Below are positions 15,667 through 23,260 of a stretch of DNA of 40,996 nucleotides, in pieces. The position numbers and the translations under genes were made by a program. Origin of the DNA: Methanolacinia paynteri (GTDB lineage Archaea; Halobacteriota; Methanomicrobia; Methanomicrobiales; Methanomicrobiaceae); NCBI RefSeq assembly GCF_000784355.1, contig NZ_KN360929.1:38299-79294 (forward strand), written 5' to 3'. A model generated the notes under the pieces. It had not been told where the DNA came from. It saw only the letters and a list, made by a program, of their open reading frames with translations, and did not search any database. The stretch's first letter is position 1. Each line of letters opens with the position of its first letter.

Positions 15667-16887
15667 TTAGGGCCGAATATACACAGGGTATATAGAATTC
15701 CAATTTCCAAAGGCGATATACCTTGTATCTGATGTTGACCAGCCGTCATTGATCTCTATGGCATCAAATGAACCATCAGCCCACCCGACAGCCGCGACGG
15801 AATGATTACCATATGCTGTTGAACTACCTATTGCAGTTCCGGCTCCATGCATAGCAAGATGCATCGGACGATCTGCCGTGACCTCTGATTTAACTTCTGA
15901 GAAATAGAAACCCCAGCCATCAGGTACAGCATCTATATCATATCCATAATCATCGCATACACTTTCTATACCCGGCTCGATATTAGAATCATATGTCCCA
16001 TTAACAGGGTCCGTATCCATTGCAGAGTATAACTCAAGGATTAAAGTGTCTCCATTTGATGGGAAATTAGGATAACCATTATTTCGCCAATAGGATAAAA
16101 TCATACCTGAAGCAGTAGGGGCACATGAATTAGTATAGCCTGTTGGCTGGTCAAAGAGAGGAACCCAATATATCGTATCGGCTCCGCGAACTGAAGTAGG
16201 GACTATTGTTCCTCTGCTTACAAGTCCAATGTTTTCATCGACAATCGTCCATTCATCCTCAACTGAAATTGCATCAGATTCTGATTTTCCATTAGTTGAG
16301 ACCATGGAAGTATTTTCATCTTTTAGATCTACAACAGCATCGTTAAAGAGATCAACAATAACATCCTGCTTTGTATTTTTAAGTGGATCTCCAAATGTAT
16401 ATTGGGCATAATAGAATGTCGCTCCAAGATAGAGATATTTTATAGAATTCAGTTTATAATTAGTGTCTCCAATAGATTTCTCTGCACTGAGTTGTGCATT
16501 TTCTTTTGTTTTTCGGGGGATAATGTCCCCTTTCCCAAATTCCAAAATTGGATAATTATCTTTGTTTCCAGAAACTAGAATGAATCCTAAATAATCTCCA
16601 CCTTTTATAATAGAGAATGAATACGCGGCAATATTTCCATCGAGATCATAAAAAGTCAGATCAGATTCAACATTAGCCCCACTCCATTCAGAAAATTCAC
16701 TTATACCTTGAGATACATCATTAAGTTGTAATTGCGCTACCTTTTCAGCATAATCCGATGTAATTAAAGTACTGTCCTTTTGTTCATTTACAGAACTACT
16801 AGCACTAACAGCCGGAACGAAAATCGCTCCTGCGAGTGCCAATACTAAAAACAGGCTTAAGGCCTGCATACCTACAATTCGTTTCAT
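15667..16887 (-). CDS. Secreted C10/C39-like cysteine protease
   Basis: 406 aa from the ATG at 16885-16887, chosen because AGGTGA lies just upstream; the frame also contains an ATG at 16905. A signal peptide is cleaved near VSA-S. Numbering from the upstream ATG, residues about 50-200 resemble a streptopain-type propeptide (LGFILVSGNKDNYPILEFGKG region), and residues about 240-410 a papain-like core with Cys261 in NSCAPTASGM, His368 in GNHSVAAVGW and the INDGW segment. Together these suggest a secreted, self-processed protease. The substrate is unknown. The mRNA may carry a leader of about 310 nt containing the duplicated unit (copy C). Its neighbours are membrane proteins of unknown role. 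Confidence 0.8.
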   Translation of the reverse strand: MKRIVGMQALSLFLVLALAGAIFVPAVSASSSVNEQKDSTLITSDYAEKVAQLQLNDVSQGISEFSEWSGANVESDLTFYDLDGNIAAYSFSIIKGGDYLGFILVSGNKDNYPILEFGKGDIIPRKTKENAQLSAEKSIGDTNYKLNSIKYLYLGATFYYAQYTFGDPLKNTKQDVIVDLFNDAVVDLKDENTSMVSTNGKSESDAISVEDEWTIVDENIGLVSRGTIVPTSVRGADTIYWVPLFDQPTGYTNSCAPTASGMILSYWRNNGYPNFPSNGDTLILELYSAMDTDPVNGTYDSNIEPGIESVCDDYGYDIDAVPDGWGFYFSEVKSEVTADRPMHLAMHGAGTAIGSSTAYGNHSVAAVGWADGSFDAIEINDGWSTSDTRYIAFGNWNSIYPVYIRP

Positions 16888-16912
16888 TTTTTCACCTACA
16901 TTCATAAATTAG

Positions 16913-17433
16913 AACCCGAAAAAAAGAAGAAAATTGGACTTGTGTGATCTTGTGGTTTCCTGAGACTTCTTCGAGATTCCGGGTTCAGGTGGGGGATTAA
17001 TCCCTGAACAGAACAACCAGTATGCAAACCTTAATCTGCATTGATGTCGACAAAGATGAATGCCGGTCTTATTTGCCGGCGGACGATCGGGGAGAGAAAG
17101 GAACGAAGTTGACTCCTCTGACTTTTCTTCCCTAATGTCTTCAACTGGTTAATAATCCAGGAAAGGTTCGGGTGGAAGATCACTCCTCCACCTTAGACCC
17201 CCAATTGAAAATGGAGCTAGCTCTTTAATAAAAACTTTCACCATGCTCTTGAACAATGAAATATAATGATCAAAGAAAACGTCATTCTGAAGTATTTCAA
17301 TTTTTGATATTATGTATAACGATAAATATCTCTTTATTGCATCAATAAACAACCATATTCCATAGAATTTTCTTCGCGCTTTCAACCTGAAAAGTATTAC
17401 CTGCAGGAAATAATTCAATTCAAGTAATTAATT
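16913..17433 (-). repeat. Duplicated intergenic unit, copy C
   Basis: Diverged copy of 9420-9969 in the same orientation. Shared blocks are GACTTGTGTGATCTT (16937-16951), GATGTCGACAAAGATGAA (17043-17060), hairpin GGTGGA/TCCACC (17171-17192), motif plus TATA (17223-17258) and about 170 bp beyond it. In the hairpin, one A-T pair of copy A is replaced by G-C here, while the loop side GATCACTCCTCCA is unchanged. A minus-strand open frame (17149-17418) crosses the unit but is broken by an indel in copy A. Confidence 0.7.
17223..17258 (-). promoter_or_regulatory. Conserved motif + TATA, copy C
   Basis: The motif at 17236-17258 is identical to copies A and B. Minus-strand order: GGTGAAA (17242-17236), four bases, TTATTAAAG (17231-17223). 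The predicted start of transcription is near 17201, about 9 nt before the hairpin at 17192-17171, and about 310 nt before the protease start codon. Confidence 0.6.
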
Positions 17434-18174
17434 TTAGACAGAAAAACCGTAATTTTTCCTCATTTCTTCGGGAAGATTTTCAACTATGATCCTCTCAAGT
17501 CCCGATCTGATATAATAATGCCTCGCAGTCCCGGATTTCCTGCAGGAAAGGAGACCAGCACTTTCAATTTTGCCGACATGCCAGCTCACTGCACTTTTTG
17601 AGATCCCCAGTTCGTCTTTCAGATCTACGTTTCTTATGCCCGGATATTTCGTTATGAGTGCAAGAATCTTCAGCTGCGTAGGATTATGGCTCATGCTGAT
17701 GATCTTTCTTTCAAGTCCGGAGAATGTGCCGTGATTGGGAAATACTCTCCTCGAATTATCGGTATTCTCTATGACAATGTAGTCCCCCTGGCTGAGGCGT
17801 TTTATATGATAGCGAAGACTGTCGCGCTTGATATCCATCGCCGATGCGATCTCTTCGAAACATCTCCCGGGATTTTCGCAGACGTACTCCAGTATCTCCT
17901 TTCTCTTTTTATTATCGAGAATCGACCCGATCCTTCCCGCAATAGGAGGGAAAAACTTAATTGCGGCTAAAAATCCACCGATTAGAGCAAGGATAAAGGA
18001 TATTTTGATCCACATAGGTAAATCCTGAAAGGAATTGAAACCCTTTGCACCTGAATCATAAAAATATTGGTTATCATCATCACCGAAGGTTGTACTATAT
18101 TCACATGAACCTGGAAATACACAATATATAAACAATAAAATTATGATTAGGCATACCTTGCGGCAAATTTTCAT
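17434..18174 (-). CDS. Membrane-anchored double winged-helix regulator
   Basis: 246 aa. An N-terminal signal/anchor (about 5-23), a short outer segment, and a second transmembrane helix (about 55-75) place the rest in the cytoplasm. Residues about 85-145 are one winged helix (KRKEILEYVCENPGRCFEEI...) and about 165-225 a second, MarR/ArsR-like one (PTQLKILALITKYPGI, LGISKSAVSWHVGKIESAGL). Proteins of this layout occur in methanogens as putative membrane-bound transcription regulators. It is the only regulator inside the envelope island that carries five copies of the conserved motif, so it is a natural candidate to bind it; this is inference. There is no sensor domain of note beyond the short outer segment. 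Confidence 0.82.
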   Translation of the reverse strand: MKICRKVCLIIILLFIYCVFPGSCEYSTTFGDDDNQYFYDSGAKGFNSFQDLPMWIKISFILALIGGFLAAIKFFPPIAGRIGSILDNKKRKEILEYVCENPGRCFEEIASAMDIKRDSLRYHIKRLSQGDYIVIENTDNSRRVFPNHGTFSGLERKIISMSHNPTQLKILALITKYPGIRNVDLKDELGISKSAVSWHVGKIESAGLLSCRKSGTARHYYIRSGLERIIVENLPEEMRKNYGFSV

Positions 18175-18302
18175 ATAATTATTTTCATCGATTCTAGAAT
18201 ATAATAATCTTATGTAGTTTAAGATAAATTTTCCAGAAAATGCACATAATAAGATTAGGAAGAGATCCCTTCCAGAAAGAGAGAATCTTATTAAAAAAAT
18301 AA

Positions 18303-18752
18303 TTAAATGGTATAGCTTTGTGTTCCTGTCACGCTATATCCATAGATCTCGTAATACCATCTTCCTTCGGCAATACCATCGCCATTATTAATATTCACCG
18401 AAATATTTCCATCAATAATTCCATCAGAACCATCATAGTAATAGCCGAAGGTATGTTGATCAGGTGAATAGACCATCAATCTCAACGAATTAGAAGTGTC
18501 TCCCCAATGTAGGCGAACACGAAGCTGCGTATAATAACCACTAATATCGGCGTAAGCCCAATCAGTTTCACCCTGCGTTATGGTGCCGGACACGGTCTTT
18601 ACTCCAACATTGCCTTCAACGATCTTGGGAATAGTTACGGTATAACCACCCATATCGATCTTTTCTGCGTCAAAGAGATTCATCGATGCCGAAGCACACG
18701 ATACGAGCATAGCCAAAGCTATCGCTATTAGAAAAATTCCAAATTTTTTCAT
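18303..18752 (-). CDS. Small secreted protein (PPC-like beta domain)
   Basis: 149 aa from the ATG at 18750-18752, preferred over the ATG at 18764 because GGTGA lies 5 nt before it. A signal peptide ending CASAS is followed by about 125 residues with the pattern TDWAYADISGYYTQLRVRLHW ... LRLMVYSPDQ ... GRWYYEIYGYSVTGTQSYTI. This is reminiscent of the bacterial pre-peptidase C-terminal (PPC) beta-sandwich that often accompanies secreted proteases. Here it stands alone and might act with the nearby secreted cysteine protease; that link is speculative. Motif copy D lies about 65 nt upstream of the start. Confidence 0.72.
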   Translation of the reverse strand: MKKFGIFLIAIALAMLVSCASASMNLFDAEKIDMGGYTVTIPKIVEGNVGVKTVSGTITQGETDWAYADISGYYTQLRVRLHWGDTSNSLRLMVYSPDQHTFGYYYDGSDGIIDGNISVNINNGDGIAEGRWYYEIYGYSVTGTQSYTI

Positions 18753-18800
18753 TGTTTTCACCATAGACCCCGGAGGGCCTATAATTGATAATATGAAAAA

Positions 18801-18839
18801 ATGAGATGAAAAATACTTTCACCATGCTCTTGAACAATG
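18801..18839 (-). promoter_or_regulatory. Conserved motif, copy D
   Basis: The motif at 18817-18839 is identical to copies A-C. On the minus strand GGTGAAA is followed after four bases by TTTTCATC, a weaker TATA-like stretch. It is upstream of the small secreted-protein gene; predicted transcription from about 18780 would leave a short leader carrying the GGTGA ribosome site. Confidence 0.55.
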
Positions 18840-18923
18840 AGCCCTTTGTTCAACCTGACAGTGATAAAATTTATATAAAACATACCCATCTCGCGAATAA
18901 ATACAGATGTTATTGTAATATTC

Positions 18924-18945
18924 TTTCACCATGCCCTTGAACAAT
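18924..18945 (-). promoter_or_regulatory. Conserved motif, diverged copy E
   Basis: This copy differs from the others by one T-to-C change in the core and loses the final ATG match. It lies 85 nt upstream of copy D in the same orientation. On the minus strand GGTGAAA is followed by four bases and ATTACAATAAC. TTTATATAAA, a symmetric TATA-like box, lies between copies E and D at 18868-18877. Copy E may be a second binding site or a decaying one. Confidence 0.5.
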
Positions 18946-18949
18946 TTTC

Positions 18950-18984
18950 ATGACAACGACAAATTCAACATTATTTGTTGTCAT
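18950..18984. other. Inverted repeat (hairpin) upstream of the AT-rich gene
   Basis: ATGACAA-CGA-CAAAT (18950-18964) is complementary to ATTTGTTGTCAT (18973-18984), giving 12 pairs with a 3-nt bulge and an 8-nt loop. It lies about 100 nt upstream of the ORF at 19082 and could be an operator, or the left boundary of acquired DNA. Confidence 0.4.
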
Positions 18985-19081
18985 TGGAATTTTATAGAAT
19001 TTAAATGAAAAGAACAGGTAATAATTGAACAGTCGACGATAATTATTTACTCACTTATGAATACTTATTCAATCAGGGAAT

Positions 19082-19927
19082 ATGATTTGTCTTTTAATTT
19101 ACTCATCAGTTTTTTATTTATTTATTTTCACAAATCTATTATTAGCAATTGACTTTCTTCTTAATGAATGTAGCTTATCTGAAAAAATTAATTTATTTAC
19201 ATGTTTAGGCACGTTAGTAATGGCTTATTTCATTTATTTAACAGTTATAGAGATGAAAGAACAACGAAAAGAGGCAATAAAGCCTTTTATATCATTTCCA
19301 TATAGTCAAATTTTTTTTATTGAATTTGAGAATTATGTTGAGGACCGATATTTCCCATTAATAAGGAATTTTTCTACAATAAACCAAAAAAATCAAAATG
19401 ATAATACTATTCTTTATCCTTTTATTGAAATTGAAAATGTTGGAAGAGGAATGGCAAAACAAATTTCTTATTCTTGGGAATATGATTTTTCAGAATTAAT
19501 TCAAGCAATAGGAAATGCAATTGAAAACTCTAAATTTAGATTTGAAAATAAGGACAATCAATTTATAATCTATTTAGATGAAGAAGAAATATATAACTGG
19601 GTAAGAATTACGAAAAGGGATTCTGGAGTTTTACCTCATATAGTAGAAGGATCAAAAGGAGCAAAAATTGAATTACCCATATCTTATACATTGGCATTAG
19701 CGTGTTTAATATATATTGCATTAAAAGAGACAACAGACGTAAATCAAACAATAGATTCTAATTCATTGACTCTAAATCTCGAATATCAGGACATTTCGAG
19801 AAACACATATAAGACGAAATACGAATTTAAATTATTATTGGCTCGTTATGATACTAATTCGGAAAAACAGCTTAAATCAGCTAGTGGAGAAATGTTTGTC
19901 AAAAATATAATTGATTTTGACAGATAA
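19082..19927 (+). CDS. AT-rich orphan membrane-associated protein
   Basis: 281 aa. There are two N-terminal hydrophobic helices (about 5-27 and 40-57), then a soluble, presumably cytoplasmic domain of about 220 residues rich in Glu, Asn, Ile and Lys (EIENVGRGMAKQISYSW, IYLDEEEIYNWVRI segments). No family is recognised. The GENVGRG-like stretch and two-helix start recall small membrane proteins of unknown function in many genomes. Its base composition is far more AT-rich than its neighbours, and it is the only plus-strand gene between 5.3 and 21 kb, so recent acquisition is likely. The SD is weak (AGGGAAT next to the ATG). Confidence 0.7.
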   Translation: MICLLIYSSVFYLFIFTNLLLAIDFLLNECSLSEKINLFTCLGTLVMAYFIYLTVIEMKEQRKEAIKPFISFPYSQIFFIEFENYVEDRYFPLIRNFSTINQKNQNDNTILYPFIEIENVGRGMAKQISYSWEYDFSELIQAIGNAIENSKFRFENKDNQFIIYLDEEEIYNWVRITKRDSGVLPHIVEGSKGAKIELPISYTLALACLIYIALKETTDVNQTIDSNSLTLNLEYQDISRNTYKTKYEFKLLLARYDTNSEKQLKSASGEMFVKNIIDFDR

Positions 19928-19969
19928 TCGTGTATTTAATTATTTTTAATTTGATAAAAAAATGATTTA

Positions 19970-21166
19970 TCAGAAATCGGTCATAATCCTGAACTGATCG
20001 ATCTCAGGATTATTGATCTCTTCTATGAACTGCTCGGCAGCGTTCTTGATATTCTTGCTTGCAGTGATAGCACGTCCGACGACGACGATGTCTGCACCCG
20101 ACTTGAGAGCGGTCTGGACAACATGCTGCCTGATTCCGCCAGCAGTCGCGACAATGAGCTTTCCGCCTGCCGCCTTCTTGATCGCCGGGATGTCTCCCCA
20201 GTTGTATTCGTCTCCCTCGGTGTCGATCGCACGGTGCATCTCGACGATATCCGGAGCCGCTCCCTTCTTCGCAAGCTCCTTGACCAGTTCGGCAGGCTTT
20301 GCAACGTTGAGCATATCGATGATCGAGTAGATTCCCGTCTTCCTTGCCTCAAGGATAAACTTCTCGATGGTGGATATTGGTGCAAGACCGGATACCACAA
20401 CAGCGTCGGCGGATGCGTTTGCAGCCATCCTTGCCTCGAGGTTTCCTGTGTCGAGCGTCTTTAAGTCCGCAATGATGAACGCATCCGGGCGGATCTTCCT
20501 GATCTCGTCGATAACCGAAAGACCGAACTGTTTGATCGTCGGTGTTCCCGCCTCGATCAGGACATGATCGTTCTTCGGGACTTCTTCGAGAACCCTCCTG
20601 ACCGCATTCATATCCACGAGGTCGAGTGCAACCTGCAGGTACGGCGGGTTCCAGAGCCTCTGGACCTTGAATCCCATAACCGCGTGGCTTGCACGATCCT
20701 TCTCGTCCATAAGTGTCGCTTTGTCAGGGAACTTGTCGAGCGCATGTTTTATTGCAAGCTTGGTCGACCCGTAGTTGTAGCGGTAGATGCGGTTGTAGTC
20801 CCTCGCTTCGGGGTGAAGGAATGCGCTTGCGAGAATTACAATATCCTCAGGATCATACCCGCAATCGTCAAAGACGCCCTCTTCGTATGAGTCTGCGACA
20901 GCCTTCGCAATTGCCGCCTGGACCGCTCCGAACATCGCATTTACCTGACCCTCGGTCTTCAGTGTGACTTTAGGAATAATGAGCGTTGCGGGCTTTGTAA
21001 GCAGATTCGGCCTGATTACCGCAAGAAGCGGGGTGTGGCCCGGAGCCAGCTGGGATGCTGCGTTTGCAAAAGCCATTCCCACAGGGCCCATCTTGTCTCC
21101 GATTAAAAGATCTATGTGCGCAAGTTCTGCGCCTTCTCCTTCTAGTGCTTCACCAATCAAATACAT
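19970..21166 (-). CDS. fae-hps: Bifunctional formaldehyde-activating enzyme / 3-hexulose-6-phosphate synthase
   Basis: 398 aa. Residues 1 to about 160 are Fae, with the active-site His17 in AHIDLLIGDK, joining formaldehyde to tetrahydromethanopterin. Residues about 170-390 are a TIM-barrel Hps with LQVALDLVDM, ADLKTLDTGN (metal/substrate site) and VATAGGI / VVVGRAI phosphate-binding segments. The fusion is typical of methanogens. Run in reverse the Hps half yields ribulose 5-phosphate for pentose synthesis while the Fae half captures the released formaldehyde. The ATG follows GGAAGGAAATATTCC. The gene lies downstream of tRNA-Trp on the same strand. Confidence 0.96.
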   Translation of the reverse strand: MYLIGEALEGEGAELAHIDLLIGDKMGPVGMAFANAASQLAPGHTPLLAVIRPNLLTKPATLIIPKVTLKTEGQVNAMFGAVQAAIAKAVADSYEEGVFDDCGYDPEDIVILASAFLHPEARDYNRIYRYNYGSTKLAIKHALDKFPDKATLMDEKDRASHAVMGFKVQRLWNPPYLQVALDLVDMNAVRRVLEEVPKNDHVLIEAGTPTIKQFGLSVIDEIRKIRPDAFIIADLKTLDTGNLEARMAANASADAVVVSGLAPISTIEKFILEARKTGIYSIIDMLNVAKPAELVKELAKKGAAPDIVEMHRAIDTEGDEYNWGDIPAIKKAAGGKLIVATAGGIRQHVVQTALKSGADIVVVGRAITASKNIKNAAEQFIEEINNPEIDQFRIMTDF

Positions 21167-21248
21167 GGAATATTTCCTTCCTGCCTTATTTATTGTTTTA
21201 ATGATAAAAATAGATGCTTACGACACTTGTGTAGATGTCAAAAATCAG

Positions 21249-21440
21249 TGGGGTCGGTGAGATTTGAACTCACGATCGACGGGTCTCTCCGAACATGCGT
21301 TTGAGCGCGATTAAGAGAAATCAAGGTTTTGCATCAGCGCTCCAACGGATCATCACTAGGTTTCCCTTCAGCAGACCCATTGTTCATCATACGCAAAGAC
21401 CGCTGGAGCCCGTCGCCATGCCGGACTAGGCCACGACCCC
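21249..21440 (-). tRNA. tRNA-Trp(CCA) with 118-nt intron
   Basis: Exon 1 is 21440-21403 and exon 2 is 21284-21249. Acceptor GGGGTCG pairs with CGACCCC; the discriminator is A. Anticodon stem ACGGG/CCCGT encloses loop C-T-CCA-G-A with anticodon at 21406-21404. The intron (21402-21285) lies between positions 37 and 38, the canonical archaeal site. The bulge-helix-bulge is visible: exon helix ACGGG/CCCGT, bulge AGA, central helix CTCC/GGAG, bulge AGC, and then an intron helix (TGCGT/ACGCA). Mature length is 74 nt. No CCA is encoded. Confidence 0.93.
21285..21402 (-). ncRNA. Intron-encoded box C/D guide RNA for tRNA-Trp
   Basis: Reading the intron on the minus strand gives box C ATGATGA (21390-21384), D' CTGA (21371-21368), C' GTGATGA (21356-21350) and D CTGA (21337-21334). 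The D guide CCGTTGGAGCG pairs with the anticodon region; the fifth base upstream of D faces C34. The D' guide ATGGGTCTG pairs with CAG/ACCCGT across the exon junction; its fifth base faces C39. The known function of this class is 2'-O-methylation by fibrillarin with L7Ae and Nop5. Haloferax tRNA-Trp introns do the same at C34 and U39. Confidence 0.88.
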
Positions 21441-21555
21441 GGTTAAGCCATCAATATAAGGTCATATTCTAATTTAATTATTTGGTTTTAACCCGGATTT
21501 CGGAATCTGCAATTCACATCAAATATATTTCGTTATAAATTCAACATTTCTGGAT

Positions 21556-23259
21556 ATGGCTATGATAAGCTACGCAAGCGGGACATCCTGCGAACCCCTT
21601 ATCGGCGAGACCGTCGGGGAGATGCTGGAGAGGATATGCGCAACTTATCCGGATAATGAAGCGCTGGTTTCCGTTCAACAAAATATCAGATGGACTTACA
21701 GGGAATTTCTGGACAGGGTTGAAAAAATCGCATGCAGCCTGATGGCTCTCGACGTCAACAAAGGGGACAGGGTCGCGATATGGGCGATGAACTACGCCGA
21801 ATGGACGCTCCTGCAGTTTGCAACCGCGAAATGCGGTGCGATAATGGTGAACATCAATCCGGCGTACAGGACCTTCGAGCTCGAATATGCCCTGAAACAG
21901 GCGGAGATCCACACCGTATTCCTCCAGGGAAGATTCAAGACGTCCGACTACGTGGGAATGTTCTACGAGGCGTGCCCGGAGGCTGTCGATGCAAGACCCG
22001 GAAAGAAGATCAGCACCGAGAAGTATCCGTTCTTAAGAAACGTCGTTTTCATGGGAGATGTCCCCTACAACGGGATGTACACGTGGAACGAGTTCCTGGA
22101 CAAAGGTGCAAACATCAGCAGGGACGAACTCAAAGAGCGTGAGACGCACCTGACCTTCGACGACCCGATCAACATCCAGTACACCAGCGGAACCACCGGG
22201 TACCCGAAGGGAGTCGTCCTTACCCACCACAACGTAGTGAACAACGGCTATACGATCGGAAACGGAATGAAGTTCACCGAGAAGGACAGGCTCTGCATCC
22301 CCGTCCCGTTCTATCACTGCTTCGGGATGGTCCTCTCGAACTTCGCCTGCGTCACCCACGGCTCCACGATGGTCCTCCCGTCACCCGCCTTCGATGCGGA
22401 GACGGTGCTGAAGACGATCGACGAGGAGAAATGCACGGCCGTCCATGGCGTCCCCACCATGTTCATCGCCGAACTCAAACACCCGAACTTCAACAAATAC
22501 AGGTACGACACCCTCAGGACCGGCATCATGGCCGGATCGCCCTGCCCGATCGAGGTCATGCGTGCGGTAAACCAGAAGATGCACATGACCGACATCGTCA
22601 TAGTCTACGGCCAGACCGAGACATCGCCCGGCGTAACCATGACGACGACCGACGATCCGCTGGAAAAGAGGGTTACAACCATCGGAAGGGTCTTCCCGCA
22701 TGTCGAACTCAAGATCATCGACCCGGTGACACAGAGGATCGTCCCACGCGGCGAAACGGGGGAGATCTGTGCACGCGGCTACGTGGTAATGAAGTGCTAC
22801 TACAACAACCCGAGCGCAACAAGGCAGACCATAGACTCGGACCGCTGGAACCACACCGGAGATCTCGGGATCATGGACGACGACGGCTATTTCCGTATCG
22901 TCGGAAGGCTGAAGGAGATGGTCATCCGCGGCGGAGAGAACATCTACCCGCGTGAGATAGAGGAGTTCCTACACACCAACCCGAAGATCGAGGACGTCTA
23001 CATCATCGGAGTTCCGGACGAGAAATATGGCGAGGAGCTCATGGCCTGGGTGAAAGTGAAGGACAAACAGCAGCTGACCGGAGACGAGATCAAAGAGTTC
23101 TGCGACGGCAAGATCGCGAGATACAAGATCCCGAGATATTATAAATTCGTAGACGACTTCCCGATGACTGTGGCGGGAAAGATCAGGAAGCACGAGATGC
23201 AGGAGATCTCGATAAAGGAACTCGGTCTGGAAAAAGAAGCGAAGATCGAGACAGCCTGA
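21556..23259 (+). CDS. Acyl-CoA synthetase (AMP-binding, FadD-like)
   Basis: 567 aa, normal for the medium/long-chain acyl-CoA synthetase family. Motifs: P-loop YTSGTTGYPKG (about 209-219), YGQTETSPG, HTGDLG (about 433), GRLKEMVIRGGENIYPREIE hinge, and the C-terminal catalytic lysine in AGKIRKHEM (about Lys541). The reaction is fatty or aryl acid + ATP + CoA to acyl-CoA via acyl-adenylate; the chain-length preference cannot be told. AAATATATTTC about 30 nt upstream and the lack of SD suggest leaderless initiation. The gene converges with the TetR gene at 23261, one base beyond its stop codon. Confidence 0.92.
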   Translation: MAMISYASGTSCEPLIGETVGEMLERICATYPDNEALVSVQQNIRWTYREFLDRVEKIACSLMALDVNKGDRVAIWAMNYAEWTLLQFATAKCGAIMVNINPAYRTFELEYALKQAEIHTVFLQGRFKTSDYVGMFYEACPEAVDARPGKKISTEKYPFLRNVVFMGDVPYNGMYTWNEFLDKGANISRDELKERETHLTFDDPINIQYTSGTTGYPKGVVLTHHNVVNNGYTIGNGMKFTEKDRLCIPVPFYHCFGMVLSNFACVTHGSTMVLPSPAFDAETVLKTIDEEKCTAVHGVPTMFIAELKHPNFNKYRYDTLRTGIMAGSPCPIEVMRAVNQKMHMTDIVIVYGQTETSPGVTMTTTDDPLEKRVTTIGRVFPHVELKIIDPVTQRIVPRGETGEICARGYVVMKCYYNNPSATRQTIDSDRWNHTGDLGIMDDDGYFRIVGRLKEMVIRGGENIYPREIEEFLHTNPKIEDVYIIGVPDEKYGEELMAWVKVKDKQQLTGDEIKEFCDGKIARYKIPRYYKFVDDFPMTVAGKIRKHEMQEISIKELGLEKEAKIETA

Positions 23260-23260
23260 A

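Noticed and set aside
17149-17418. 89-aa minus-strand frame across the duplicated unit
   Set aside because: The equivalent frame in copy A is broken by a one-base indel (8 versus 9 bases between GATC and CGTC), so there is no sign of protein-level conservation; the DNA motif itself is what is conserved.
21150-21190. NrpR-type GGAA-N6-TTCC operator before fae-hps
   Set aside because: The nearest match has seven bases between the half-sites and overlaps the ribosome-binding region rather than the promoter.
1372-21440. Integrated element bounded by tRNA 3'-end repeats
   Set aside because: I found no second copy of either tRNA 3' end in the window and no integrase or transposase gene, so the tRNAs are not shown to be attachment sites.
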